Positions 5,338 through 14,935 of a stretch of DNA of 16,312 nt are shown piece by piece (position 1 is the stretch's first letter; each line of letters opens with the position of its first letter). The stretch lies in the NCBI GenBank assembly GCA_036399695.1, contig DASWMP010000058.1, forward strand, positions 1-16,312. Reading direction: 5' to 3'. The notes beneath the pieces were generated by a model that saw only the letters and a list, made by a program, of their open reading frames with translations, was not told the origin of the DNA and searched no databases. Both the position numbers and the translations under genes were made by a program. The DNA is from DASVEE01 sp036399695. GTDB taxonomy: Bacteria; Acidobacteriota; Thermoanaerobaculia; Gp7-AA8.

Positions 5338-6930
5338 CTACCGGATGTACCCCAGCGAGCGGAGATTCTCGTAGTACTCCTCATTGGCGGTCGAGGCCGG
5401 CGTGGTCTGCGTCCGGTTCCCGTAGCTAACGATCCGCGCGTCGGCGGGAGTCCCTGCGAGGGACTTGCCCGGCATCTCGGTCGAGAGGGGGAAGCCCATG
5501 AGGCCGGCGATGGTGGGGGCGACGTCGTAGGGGGTGGCCGGTACGGCGAGCGGAAGCGTGGCGGCGATGATGGCGTGGCCTTGCTGCCCTTCGCCCGGGA
5601 GGCCGGTAAGGAGGACGTCGTAGCCGCGGGCGCGGAGCATGGCGACAGTCGAGGCGACGCCGTCGAGGGCGCGGACCGACATGGCCAGTTGCGCCGAACG
5701 GTCGAGCTCGAGCCGGTTCAGGATCACGTCGAGCGCCGGGAGGTATACGGTGAGGAAGCGGGGCGAGCCGGCGAGCGCTGCTTCTGCACGCCGCACGGCA
5801 ATGGCGTCCACCTGCAGCGCGTTGCCCCGCGCCTCGTTGAAGATCGCCGACTGATCCTCGCTCGTCCACCAGTTCACGGCCACGCTGGGGATGCCGTAGC
5901 GGGCGAAGATCTCCCAGACGTAGTCGCGGCGGCGGACGGTCGGCGGGAGCGGTTCGCGGCGGACGATGCCGAGGAGTGGGGCTACGTCCTGAAGGATGAC
6001 GTCGCTGCGGGAGAGGCGCTGGAGGATGTGCCGTCCGCCGGCGAAGCGGACCCCGGCGATGGCGCGGACACGGTGCGCCTCGGTGCGGACGCCGGTGCCG
6101 ACGGACGCCCAGCGCTCGGCCGTGGATTCCCCGTCGACCGGCGGCGCCGGGTGAGCCGAGACGAAGGTCCGGACCAGCTCCGGCCGTGACTGGAAGAGCT
6201 CGTGCGTCAGGCCATCGACGGCGACGAGGGCGAGGCGGCGCGTCGTCGGAGTGGTGACGACCATCGGCGTCGTGACGTTGCCTTCCCGCGCCGCCCACGC
6301 GGGGACGAAGAGCAGGCCCAGGAGGACGGCGGCGGCGATCGACATCGGGAGACCACGCGGTTTCTGGTGAATGGCCGGGATGCGGTGCAGCTCGTAGATG
6401 GAGAACGAGAGCAGTGCCGCCGAAACGACGAGCGTGGCCACGACGAAGAAGATGAGCGTCAGGCCGAAGCCGGCGGCCAGCTCGGGCGTGGTGAATGGGG
6501 CGTCGAAGCGGTACCACCAGAGGGCCAGGATTCCGGTCAGCCCGGTGGCCGCGGCCATGGAGATGGCCAGGAGCGCTCGCGGCGTGTCGACGGCCAGCTC
6601 GGGGCGGAGCTTCAGGATCAGGGCGATGACCACGACGAAAACGAAGGCCACACCGAGCCAGGCGGCCGCGTACACGGCGAAAAGGCCGAAGGTCTCGAAC
6701 GCGTGCAGCGGGTAGTTGCGGAGGAGCATCACGGCCGTCATCGGCAGGGCGGCGAACGCGGCGATCAGGACCGCCGCCTTGAGGGCCACGGTCAGGAGCT
6801 CGACCCAGAAGGTGCGGGATGCGGTGCCGAAGGCGAAGGGATCGAGCGCAAACCACCGCTCGATGCCATGGCTCAGATATCCGCGCTCCCGGAGCTGGGC
6901 GCGCAATTGCTCGACGGACGGCTCCGACAC
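5338..6930 (-). CDS. Multi-pass membrane protein with a degenerate alkaline-phosphatase-superfamily domain
   Basis: From GTG 6930 the product has 530 residues. The N-terminal half has about five or six hydrophobic segments (for example VALKAAVLIAAFAALPMTAV and LGVAFVFVVVIALIL). After a last membrane segment near 215-235, a soluble domain resembles phosphodiesterase/sulfatase-type proteins: VAVDGLTHEL (Asp239), AERWASVGTG, YLPALDVILN (Asp401), then QGH (His452), YDVAPTIAGLMGFPL and MPGKSL. The usual SDHG block is replaced by LLTGLPGEG (440-448), and the His expected after Asp401 is Asn405, so metal binding may be lost. The tail YENLRSLGYIR is typical of this class in some Acidobacteriota. The frame is open to 7026, but GTG 6930 has a -10-like box 7 nt upstream. 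The function is not known. Confidence 0.75.
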   Translation of the reverse strand: MSEPSVEQLRAQLRERGYLSHGIERWFALDPFAFGTASRTFWVELLTVALKAAVLIAAFAALPMTAVMLLRNYPLHAFETFGLFAVYAAAWLGVAFVFVVVIALILKLRPELAVDTPRALLAISMAAATGLTGILALWWYRFDAPFTTPELAAGFGLTLIFFVVATLVVSAALLSFSIYELHRIPAIHQKPRGLPMSIAAAVLLGLLFVPAWAAREGNVTTPMVVTTPTTRRLALVAVDGLTHELFQSRPELVRTFVSAHPAPPVDGESTAERWASVGTGVRTEAHRVRAIAGVRFAGGRHILQRLSRSDVILQDVAPLLGIVRREPLPPTVRRRDYVWEIFARYGIPSVAVNWWTSEDQSAIFNEARGNALQVDAIAVRRAEAALAGSPRFLTVYLPALDVILNRLELDRSAQLAMSVRALDGVASTVAMLRARGYDVLLTGLPGEGQQGHAIIAATLPLAVPATPYDVAPTIAGLMGFPLSTEMPGKSLAGTPADARIVSYGNRTQTTPASTANEEYYENLRSLGYIR

Positions 6931-6937
6931 TGCGCGG

Positions 6938-6943
6938 ATAGTA
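6938..6943 (-). promoter_or_regulatory. Predicted -10 box (TACTAT) for a leaderless transcript on the minus strand
   Basis: Read on the minus strand, TACTAT is followed by 7 nt and then GTG 6930. This would place the transcription start at about the start codon. There is no Shine-Dalgarno. The spacing matches the boxes at 318-323 and 11948-11953. Confidence 0.45.
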
Positions 6944-6965
6944 ACGCGTTGTCCGCTGAAGTAGC

Positions 6966-7017
6966 CGGTTGTGCGTCGCCGGGCCGCATCAAATCGGAAG
7001 CAGATTGCGCACAACCG
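6966..7017. promoter_or_regulatory. 10-bp inverted repeat in a divergent intergenic region, possible operator or leader hairpin
   Basis: CGGTTGTGCG (6966-6975) is repeated as its exact complement at 7008-7017, 32 nt apart, between the divergent genes at 6930 (-) and 7106 (+). The region from 7018 to 7105 is more AT-rich and should hold the promoter of the plus-strand gene, but no strong -35/-10 pair stands out. The regulatory role is inferred only from position. Confidence 0.4.
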
Positions 7018-7105
7018 CCGGTGCAACGCGAAAGGGCCGCAAACAACACGTTTTCAAGGAATTTCACTGTAAATCCGGCGTTGTATTCCCGCGATCCACC
7101 CACCC

Positions 7106-7972
7106 ATGTCATCCGCCTCAGCGTCCGAAGAGAATCAAGTGCCGACGAACGAGGCGCCGAAGAGGCGCTCGCTGACGAAGGTCGTTTCGGGTTTCGTCAT
7201 CCTGCTCGGCCTGGCCGCGCTGAAGATGAAGACGTTCCTGATCCTCTTCATCGAAAAGGTGCGCCTGCTCTGGGTGAACCCGTTCGAAGGTTTCGGCGCT
7301 GTGCAGTACGCCGTCGCCGGCGGCTCGATGATCGTCACGGTTGCGGCTTACGCCGCCAAGTATCCGAACCTCCTCGGCGTGATCATCGGCTTCGTCGTCA
7401 TCACGCTGATCCACGAGATCGGGCACGCCGTGGTCATCCGCGCCAAAGGGCTGCGCGCCGGCTACATGGTCTTCATCCCGTTCATCGGCGGTGCCGTGAC
7501 GCTGAAGGACCAGCCGCGCACGGCCTATGACGACGCCCAGATCGGCCTGGCCGGTCCGATCGCCGGGACGCTGGCCTCGCTCGTGTCGCTCCAGTTCTTC
7601 AAGTGGACGAACGACCCGCTCTGGCTCCTGATCGCCGTCAGCGGCTTCTTCCTGAATCTCATCAACCTGCTGCCGATCGGCCTGCTTGACGGTGGCCGGA
7701 TCTCAGCCGCCATCACCAAGTGGATGTGGCTCTTCGGCGGCGCGGCGCTCGTCTGGAAGGTCATCGACCAGCCGAACCCTCTGATGATCGCCATCCTCTT
7801 CCTGGCCGCCTTCCAGGTGTACGCCTCCATCCTCCGTGAAAAAGAGGACAAGGAGTTCTACGCCGTTACCGCCCCCCAGCGCGCCGCCATCGCCTTCACC
7901 TATTTTGCCCTCGTGGTCTTCCTCGGCCACCAGCTTTATCAGGGCCTCAAGCGCATCACGATGCTGTCCTAG
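7106..7972 (+). CDS. Site-2 protease family (M50) zinc membrane metalloprotease
   Basis: This 288-residue integral membrane protein has the intramembrane zinc-protease motif HEIGH (103-107) inside a hydrophobic helix (VVITLIHEIGHAVVI). The distal motif NLINLLPIGLLDGGRIS follows, with Asp195 as the third metal ligand. A cytoplasmic-looking N-terminus (1-25) precedes the first helix, and further hydrophobic segments follow the active site. Site-2 proteases cut transmembrane segments of regulators or clear signal-peptide remnants; the substrate here is unknown. No PDZ domain is visible, unlike RseP. The start is ATG 7106 and no Shine-Dalgarno is visible. It is divergent from the gene at 5338-6930 and upstream of secA, but separated from secA by an inverted repeat, so probably in a separate transcript. 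Confidence 0.9.
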   Translation: MSSASASEENQVPTNEAPKRRSLTKVVSGFVILLGLAALKMKTFLILFIEKVRLLWVNPFEGFGAVQYAVAGGSMIVTVAAYAAKYPNLLGVIIGFVVITLIHEIGHAVVIRAKGLRAGYMVFIPFIGGAVTLKDQPRTAYDDAQIGLAGPIAGTLASLVSLQFFKWTNDPLWLLIAVSGFFLNLINLLPIGLLDGGRISAAITKWMWLFGGAALVWKVIDQPNPLMIAILFLAAFQVYASILREKEDKEFYAVTAPQRAAIAFTYFALVVFLGHQLYQGLKRITMLS

Positions 7973-7980
7973 GTGGAGCA

Positions 7981-8072
7981 GTCGTTGGTTTTTGGTTGTT
8001 GGTGTCTGGTGCTGCGCTCGGCGGGGCTCACTGTGTAGCGCCGGCACCAGAAACCAAAAACCAACAACCGAC
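7981..8072. repeat. Inverted repeat with TTGGTTTTTGG-type arms between the M50 gene and secA
   Basis: The left arm (7981-8012) contains GTTGGTTTTTGGTTGTTGGT and ends CTGGTGC. The right arm (8044-8072) begins GCACCAG and contains AAACCAAAAACCAACAACC. The inner ends pair exactly (CTGGTGC/GCACCAG); the tandem units pair with a shifted register. The loop (8013-8043) has a further short stem, GCGCT/AGCGC. The unit is the same as pair B at 5199-5325. Confidence 0.85.
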
Positions 8073-8077
8073 ACCAT

Positions 8078-8102
8078 CCCGACGGCGCATGGCGCCATCG
8101 GG
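8078..8102 (+). terminator. GC-rich hairpin, possible terminator or secA leader element
   Basis: CCCGACGGCGC (8078-8088) pairs with GCGCCATCGGG (8092-8102) across a 3-nt loop, with one mismatch in eleven. The T-content after it is low (ATTCTTGG), so intrinsic termination of the M50 gene is only a possibility. Confidence 0.4.
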
Positions 8103-8132
8103 ATTCTTGGGGCCCGTCACTCCGTTCTGATA

Positions 8133-8156
8133 CCGTCTCACCCGTTTTTCAGACGG
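8133..8156 (+). promoter_or_regulatory. Small hairpin in the secA leader
   Basis: CCGTCT (8133-8138) and AGACGG (8151-8156) form a 6-bp stem with a 12-nt loop that contains TTTTT, ending 12 nt before the secA ATG. A weak -10-like TGATAC lies at 8128-8133. In some bacteria secA translation is regulated by its leader; whether that holds here is unknown. Confidence 0.3.
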
Positions 8157-8168
8157 ACGAAAAGAAAC

Positions 8169-10913
<2,745 letters not shown>

Positions 10914-10964
10914 AAGGAAAGCTCCGGGGCCTTCTGCGACAGCGGAAGGTCACGGAGTCCCTGA

Positions 10965-11792
10965 ATGAGCAGCGATAGAACGATCGGCTTTCTCGGCGCC
11001 GGCAACATGGCCGAGGCCATGATCCGCGGGTTGTTGCGCGGGAAGGACTTCGTGCCCGGCAGTGTGACGGCGTCGGGACCTCGTGAGGAGCGCATGCGCG
11101 AGCTGCGCGAGGCGTACGGCATCAACGCCACCACCGACAACAAGGCCGCCGCGTCAGCGCAGATCGTCGTCCTCTCGGTGAAGCCGCAGATCATGAGCCG
11201 CGTGCTCGATGAAGTGGCCGATTTCATCAGCAACGAAGCGCTCGTGATCTCCATCGCCGCCGGCGTGCCGGTAGCCGCGATTCAGGCGAAGCTCGCCAGC
11301 GGGACGCGCGTCGTCCGGGCCATGCCGAATACGCCCGCCCTCGTCGATGCTGCCGCGACCGCGATTGCCGGAGGCGAGCATGCACGGCAGTCGGATCTCG
11401 ACGACGCCAAGCGCATCTTCGATTCCATCGGCCTGACGGTGATCCTCGACGAGTCGCAGCTCGACGCCGTGACCGGCCTCTCCGGCTCCGGCCCCGCCTA
11501 CGTGTTCCTCATCCTCGAAGCGCTCAGCGATGCCGGCGTCAAAGTCGGCCTGTCCCGCCGCAACTCGCAGCTCCTCGCCGCGCAGACGCTCCTCGGCTCC
11601 GCCAAGCTGCTCCTCGAAACGAACGAGCATCCCGGCCGCCTCAAGGACATGGTGACGTCCCCCGGCGGCACCGCCATCACCGGCCTGCACACACTCGAAA
11701 ACGGCGGCGTCCGCACCACGCTGATGAACGCCGTCGAGGCAGCCACCCGCCGCTCCCGCGAGCTGGGTGAGGCGATGATGAAGAAGGATTAG
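10965..11792 (+). CDS. proC: Pyrroline-5-carboxylate reductase (last step of proline synthesis)
   Basis: This 275-residue protein reduces 1-pyrroline-5-carboxylate to proline using NAD(P)H in the cytoplasm. The N-terminal Rossmann motif is IGFLGAGNMAEAMIRG (7-22). VVLSVKPQ (68-75) and RAMPNTPALV (118-127) are family blocks. The C-terminal signature runs from AVTGLSGSGPAYVF (168-181) through HPGRLKDMVTSPGGTAITGL (222-241). GGAG (10954-10957) lies 7 nt before ATG 10965. It sits 51 nt after secA and could be cotranscribed; the gap has only a weak imperfect hairpin (CCTTC/GAAGG). The pairing with secA is probably positional only. Confidence 0.97.
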   Translation: MSSDRTIGFLGAGNMAEAMIRGLLRGKDFVPGSVTASGPREERMRELREAYGINATTDNKAAASAQIVVLSVKPQIMSRVLDEVADFISNEALVISIAAGVPVAAIQAKLASGTRVVRAMPNTPALVDAAATAIAGGEHARQSDLDDAKRIFDSIGLTVILDESQLDAVTGLSGSGPAYVFLILEALSDAGVKVGLSRRNSQLLAAQTLLGSAKLLLETNEHPGRLKDMVTSPGGTAITGLHTLENGGVRTTLMNAVEAATRRSRELGEAMMKKD

Positions 11793-11803
11793 CGGCGGGA
11801 TCA

Positions 11804-11920
11804 GAGACAGGACCCATGGGACCAGCAGGACCTATGGGGAGCGACCGCTGGAGCGTAGCCATAGAGCCATCGGCGTCCCATCGGTCCATCTGTCCCATAG
11901 GTCTCATTGGTCCCAGTCTC
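11804..11920. repeat. Diverged copy of the ATGGGACCT inverted repeat
   Basis: The outer ends pair as GAGAC (11804-11808) with GTCTC (11916-11920). The left arm has ATGGGACCA and GGACCTATGGGG; the right arm has GTCCCATCGG, CTGTCCCATAGG and CATTGGTCCC. Pairing is imperfect, clearly weaker than in the element at 168-312, whose 9-bp unit it shares. The core contains GAGCGACCGCTGGAGCG. It fills most of the gap after proC and lies just upstream of the DinB-like gene, as its relative lies upstream of gvpF/L. Confidence 0.8.
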
Positions 11921-11947
11921 GCCGGCCACAGGCTCACCGTTCACGGC

Positions 11948-11953
11948 TAGAAT
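11948..11953 (+). promoter_or_regulatory. Predicted -10 box (TAGAAT) for a leaderless transcript
   Basis: TAGAAT is followed by 8 nt and the GTG start at 11962, with no Shine-Dalgarno. GTTCAC lies 3 nt upstream of the box, as it does in front of the gvp operon. The -35 region is not recognisable. Confidence 0.45.
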
Positions 11954-11961
11954 GACAGCCG

Positions 11962-12585
11962 GTGCTGACAGAGCTCGAAACGGAAATCAACGACGCGACC
12001 GCGAGAGCGCGGCATCTCGTCGACTCCATCGACGGACGGATCTTCACCGTCCGCCCGCATCCCAATAGCTGGTCGGCGGCGGAGTGTCTCGCGCATCTTT
12101 CGCTGACGACCGAGTCGTTCCTGCCGCTCCTGCAGTCAGCCATCGACGACGGCAAGAAGCGCAAGGTGACGACGTCGAAGCCGCCGAAGATGGATCTGAT
12201 CGGCCGGGTGCTGCGGTGGTTCCTCGAGCCGCCTATGCGCTCGCGGGTGAAGACGACGGCGCCATTCGTGCCCCGCTCCACGAGGGCAAAATCCGAGGCG
12301 TTCGCCGAATTTGCTTCGCTGCAGAACCGGCTGCTCGGCATCGTTCGGGACACGGACGGCATCGACCTGACGAAGATCAAGATCGTCTCGCCGTTCGACA
12401 AGCGGATGAAATACAACCTCTACTCCGCCGTGCGCATCCTCGCGGCGCACGAGCGCCGGCACATCTGGCAGGCGGAGCAGGCTGTCGCGGAGATCGAGCG
12501 CCACTACGCGCAGGAGGGCGCCGGGCCGCCGCCCGACGACCACCCGCACGAAGGCGCCGGGACTACTTCTCGGGGCGCGACCTGA
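11962..12585 (+). CDS. DinB-like (DinB/YfiT superfamily) putative metal-dependent protein
   Basis: This 207-residue protein has the pattern of the DinB four-helix fold. There is an N-terminal helix with RPHPNSWSAAECLAHLSLTT (His45), and a late helix AAHERRHIWQAEQAV with His163 and His167. Together these give the three-histidine metal site of the superfamily. Members include thiol-dependent transferases and damage-induced proteins of unknown activity; the substrate here cannot be predicted. The C-terminus (about 185-207) is low-complexity. The start is GTG, with a -10-like TAGAAT 8 nt upstream. The 3' end overlaps the convergent DedA gene by 23 bp. Confidence 0.8.
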   Translation: MLTELETEINDATARARHLVDSIDGRIFTVRPHPNSWSAAECLAHLSLTTESFLPLLQSAIDDGKKRKVTTSKPPKMDLIGRVLRWFLEPPMRSRVKTTAPFVPRSTRAKSEAFAEFASLQNRLLGIVRDTDGIDLTKIKIVSPFDKRMKYNLYSAVRILAAHERRHIWQAEQAVAEIERHYAQEGAGPPPDDHPHEGAGTTSRGAT

Positions 12586-13195
12586 GCTTCGCGCGCATCA
12601 CTTCGATCACGCCGGGCAGAATCGACAGCACGATCACCACGATGATGATGATGTGGATGTGCTTTTCGGCGTCCGGGAAGATCTTGATCAGCGAATAGCC
12701 GATCATCGTCATCGAGAACACCCACGCGATGCCGCCGATGATGTTGAAGACGGCGAAGCGGCGGTAGCCCATGTTCGCCATGCCGGCTACGACCGGCGCG
12801 AAGGTGCGGATGATCGGTACGAAACGGGCGATGATGATCGTCTTCCCGCCGTGGCGCTCGTAGAACTCCTGCGTGGCGATGAGATGCTTCTTTTTGAAGA
12901 GGAGCGAATCCTCTTTCCGGTAGAGCGCGGGCCCGAGCTTCCGGCCGATGAAGTAGCCCGTTGCATCACCCAGAATGGCGCAGGTGATGAGCAGGAGGTT
13001 GAGGAAGACGATGTCGAGATCGCCCTTCGCGGCAAAGAGTCCGGCGGTGACGAGCAGCGAGTCGCCGGGCAGAAAGAAACCAATCATCAGGCCCGTCTCG
13101 GTGAAGACGATGATGGCGAGCGCGATGTACCCGCCGGTCTGTACGAGACCGCGGACGTCGGTCAGGAAATGAAAGAGCTCTCGAATCGATTCCAA
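12563..13195 (-). CDS. DedA-family (SNARE-associated / VTT domain) membrane protein
   Basis: This 210-residue integral membrane protein has the DedA hallmarks: ETGLMIGFFLPGDSLLVTAG (33-52), GDATGYFIGRKLG (76-88), and RFVPIIRTFAPVVAGMANM (124-142), which carries the two conserved arginines. A final hydrophobic helix covers about 180-196. Several DedA proteins are membrane lipid or undecaprenyl-phosphate transporters linked to envelope integrity; the substrate here is unproven. TTG 13195 is chosen because GAGGTG (minus strand, 13201-13206) lies 5 nt upstream and the DedA homology begins there. The frame is open to 13432, but that part overlaps the divergent halogenase gene and is not DedA-like. 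The 3' end overlaps the DinB-like gene. Confidence 0.9.
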   Translation of the reverse strand: MESIRELFHFLTDVRGLVQTGGYIALAIIVFTETGLMIGFFLPGDSLLVTAGLFAAKGDLDIVFLNLLLITCAILGDATGYFIGRKLGPALYRKEDSLLFKKKHLIATQEFYERHGGKTIIIARFVPIIRTFAPVVAGMANMGYRRFAVFNIIGGIAWVFSMTMIGYSLIKIFPDAEKHIHIIIIVVIVLSILPGVIEVMRAKLRSRPEK

Positions 13196-13244
13196 ACATG
13201 CACCTCGGAAATGAGTGGCGAAGACTAGTCGAAAGATCAACCTG

Positions 13245-14765
13245 ATGCAAAACCGATACGACGTCGTAATTCTCGGTGGAGCGTTCAGCGGCGCGTCCGC
13301 TGCGATCCTGCTCCGGCGCGAGCTGCCGCACCTCAGAATCCTCGTCGTCGAGAAAGCACTCGCTTTCGATGCCAAGGTAGGCGAAGCCACGACCGAGATG
13401 TCAGCGATGTTCATCACCCGCCGCCTCGCCATGTGGCATCACCTCGAGGCCGAGCACCTGCCGAAAGAGGGGCTCCGCTACTGGTTCAACAACGACAAGG
13501 TCACGGGCCACGCGAACGCATCCGAGACCGGCGGCTTCCTCCGCAGTGCCGTGCCGGCCTTCCAGTTACGCCGCGACACGCTCGACGAATACCTCCTCGC
13601 GACCGCCGTCGCCGAAGGCGCCGAGCTCTTGCGTCCGGCGAAGGTCGTGAGCGCGGAAGTGGGCGATTTCGAGCAGAAGATCGTGGTGGAGGCGGACGGC
13701 GAGACGCACGAGATCTCCACCCGCTGGCTGCTCGACGCCACAGGACGCGTGAACTTTCTCGGCCGCCGCCTCGGCCTGATCGAACGCAACGACGAGCACC
13801 CGACCGCTTCGATGTGGTGCCGCTGGCAGAACGTGCGACACATCGACGACGTTGCCGCCCGCGCCGGAATGCTCGCCACCCGCAACGTCGGTTCGCGCCG
13901 CCTGGCCACGAATCACTACATGGGCCACGGCTACTGGATCTGGGTGATTCCCCTCGGGAACGGCGAGACGTCGATCGGCGTCGTCTTCGACAAGCGCATC
14001 GTCGATCTGCATCACAGCAAGAACCGCACGGAGGACTTCGTCAGCTTCCTCCGCGCCATCCCGTCGCTCGCGGAGCTCCTCGACGGAGCCACCCCGCGTC
14101 TCGACGATTTCCGCTTCTACGCGCACCTGCCGTACGTGACGAAGCAGTACATGGGGCGCGGCTGGGCCCTCATCGGCGACGCCGCGGCGTTTCTCGATCC
14201 CTACTACTCGCCAGGCCTCGATCACGCCGGTTTCTCGGTCGACGCCACGGTCGAGATCATCAAGGAAGACGCGATGCAGAAGGACGTCACGGCCCGCATC
14301 GCGGAGCACAACGAGACGTTCGTCCGCTCCTATCACCGCTTCTTCCGCTCGATCTATAAGGACAAGTACTACTACATGGGAGAGGCGGACCTGCTGTCTG
14401 CCTCGATGCTGATCGAGACGGCCCACTACTACATCTTCGTCGTGATCCCGGCGTACCGCATCGCGAAGCGCTTCCTCTGGATGCCGGTCCTCGGCCCGAA
14501 ACCAGCCTTCGTCAGCTATCACCTGATGCGCATCGTGAATCAGCGCTTCAAGGCGATCGCGGACGCACGCCGCAATGCCGGCGAAGCGAACCGCCGCAAC
14601 GACGGCCGCCGCATCAAGGCCTACTTCAACCTGAATCTCGCCCCGATGCAGATGCTCGGCCGCGGGATGCGCATCTGGCTCAAAGCCGAGCTCGACGCCC
14701 TCCGCCTCCCCTTCAAACGCAAACGCGCCGTAACGCCCACGCAGCCCGCCCCTGACGTGCCGTAA
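13245..14765 (+). CDS. FAD-dependent oxidoreductase of the flavin-dependent (tryptophan-type) halogenase family
   Basis: This 506-residue protein opens with an FAD-binding Rossmann motif, YDVVILGGAFSGASAAILLR, and has VGEATTE near 46-52. Lys74 in LPKEGLRYWF sits near the position of the catalytic lysine of known FADH2-dependent halogenases. W231-x-W233-x-I235-P236 in GYWIWVIPLG matches the WxWxIP signature of such enzymes. The second FAD motif is GDAAAFLDPYYSPGL (from 311). These point to halogenation of an aromatic or carrier-bound substrate with FADH2, O2 and halide, though some relatives are plain monooxygenases or reductases. The start could also be GTG 13215; ATG 13245 begins the conserved region. 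It is divergent from the DedA gene and convergent with the acyl ligase. Confidence 0.8.
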   Translation: MQNRYDVVILGGAFSGASAAILLRRELPHLRILVVEKALAFDAKVGEATTEMSAMFITRRLAMWHHLEAEHLPKEGLRYWFNNDKVTGHANASETGGFLRSAVPAFQLRRDTLDEYLLATAVAEGAELLRPAKVVSAEVGDFEQKIVVEADGETHEISTRWLLDATGRVNFLGRRLGLIERNDEHPTASMWCRWQNVRHIDDVAARAGMLATRNVGSRRLATNHYMGHGYWIWVIPLGNGETSIGVVFDKRIVDLHHSKNRTEDFVSFLRAIPSLAELLDGATPRLDDFRFYAHLPYVTKQYMGRGWALIGDAAAFLDPYYSPGLDHAGFSVDATVEIIKEDAMQKDVTARIAEHNETFVRSYHRFFRSIYKDKYYYMGEADLLSASMLIETAHYYIFVVIPAYRIAKRFLWMPVLGPKPAFVSYHLMRIVNQRFKAIADARRNAGEANRRNDGRRIKAYFNLNLAPMQMLGRGMRIWLKAELDALRLPFKRKRAVTPTQPAPDVP

Positions 14766-14766
14766 C

Positions 14767-14935
14767 CGGGAGACGACGAAGGGCCTCCGGCGGGCGGCCA
14801 CGGGCCGCAGCGCTGGTTGCCCTAGGCTCCGCGCACCGAGTCGCAGTCAACACGTTAGTAAGTAGGGTCGACGGGGCTTGGCCAACCAGCGCTGCGGCCC
14901 GTGGCCGCCCGCCGGAGGCCTCTCGTCGTCTCCCG
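14767..14935. repeat. Very long near-perfect inverted repeat (53-bp arms) between convergent genes
   Basis: Arms 14767-14819 and 14883-14935 match at 51 of 53 positions; the only difference is an AG/GA swap. The loop is 63 nt (14820-14882). The left arm begins one base after the halogenase-like gene's TAA and the right arm ends immediately before the ligase's stop codon, so the element is exactly as long as the gap. It could serve as a two-way terminator or mRNA-end protector, but no T-tract is present. Confidence 0.95.

Noticed and set aside
3766..6189. Long plus-strand open frame of about 800 codons
   Set aside because: It runs antisense to the S9 peptidase and alkaline-phosphatase-like genes, crosses their intergenic repeats, and is Arg/Ala/Gly/Asp-rich without any recognisable domain. 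It is a shadow of high GC third positions.
7836..8168. 111-residue extension upstream of SecA
   Set aside because: It overlaps the end of the M50 gene in another frame and then crosses the TTGGTTTTTGG repeat. SecA homology starts at ATG 8169.
13196..13432. N-terminal extension of the DedA protein
   Set aside because: It is antisense to the start of the halogenase-like gene and not DedA-like. TTG 13195 has a well-placed GAGGTG.
14767..14935. Insertion sequence or MITE
   Set aside because: There is no transposase, no clear target-site duplication, and the arms end exactly at the flanking stop codons. A MITE origin cannot be fully excluded without a genome-wide search.
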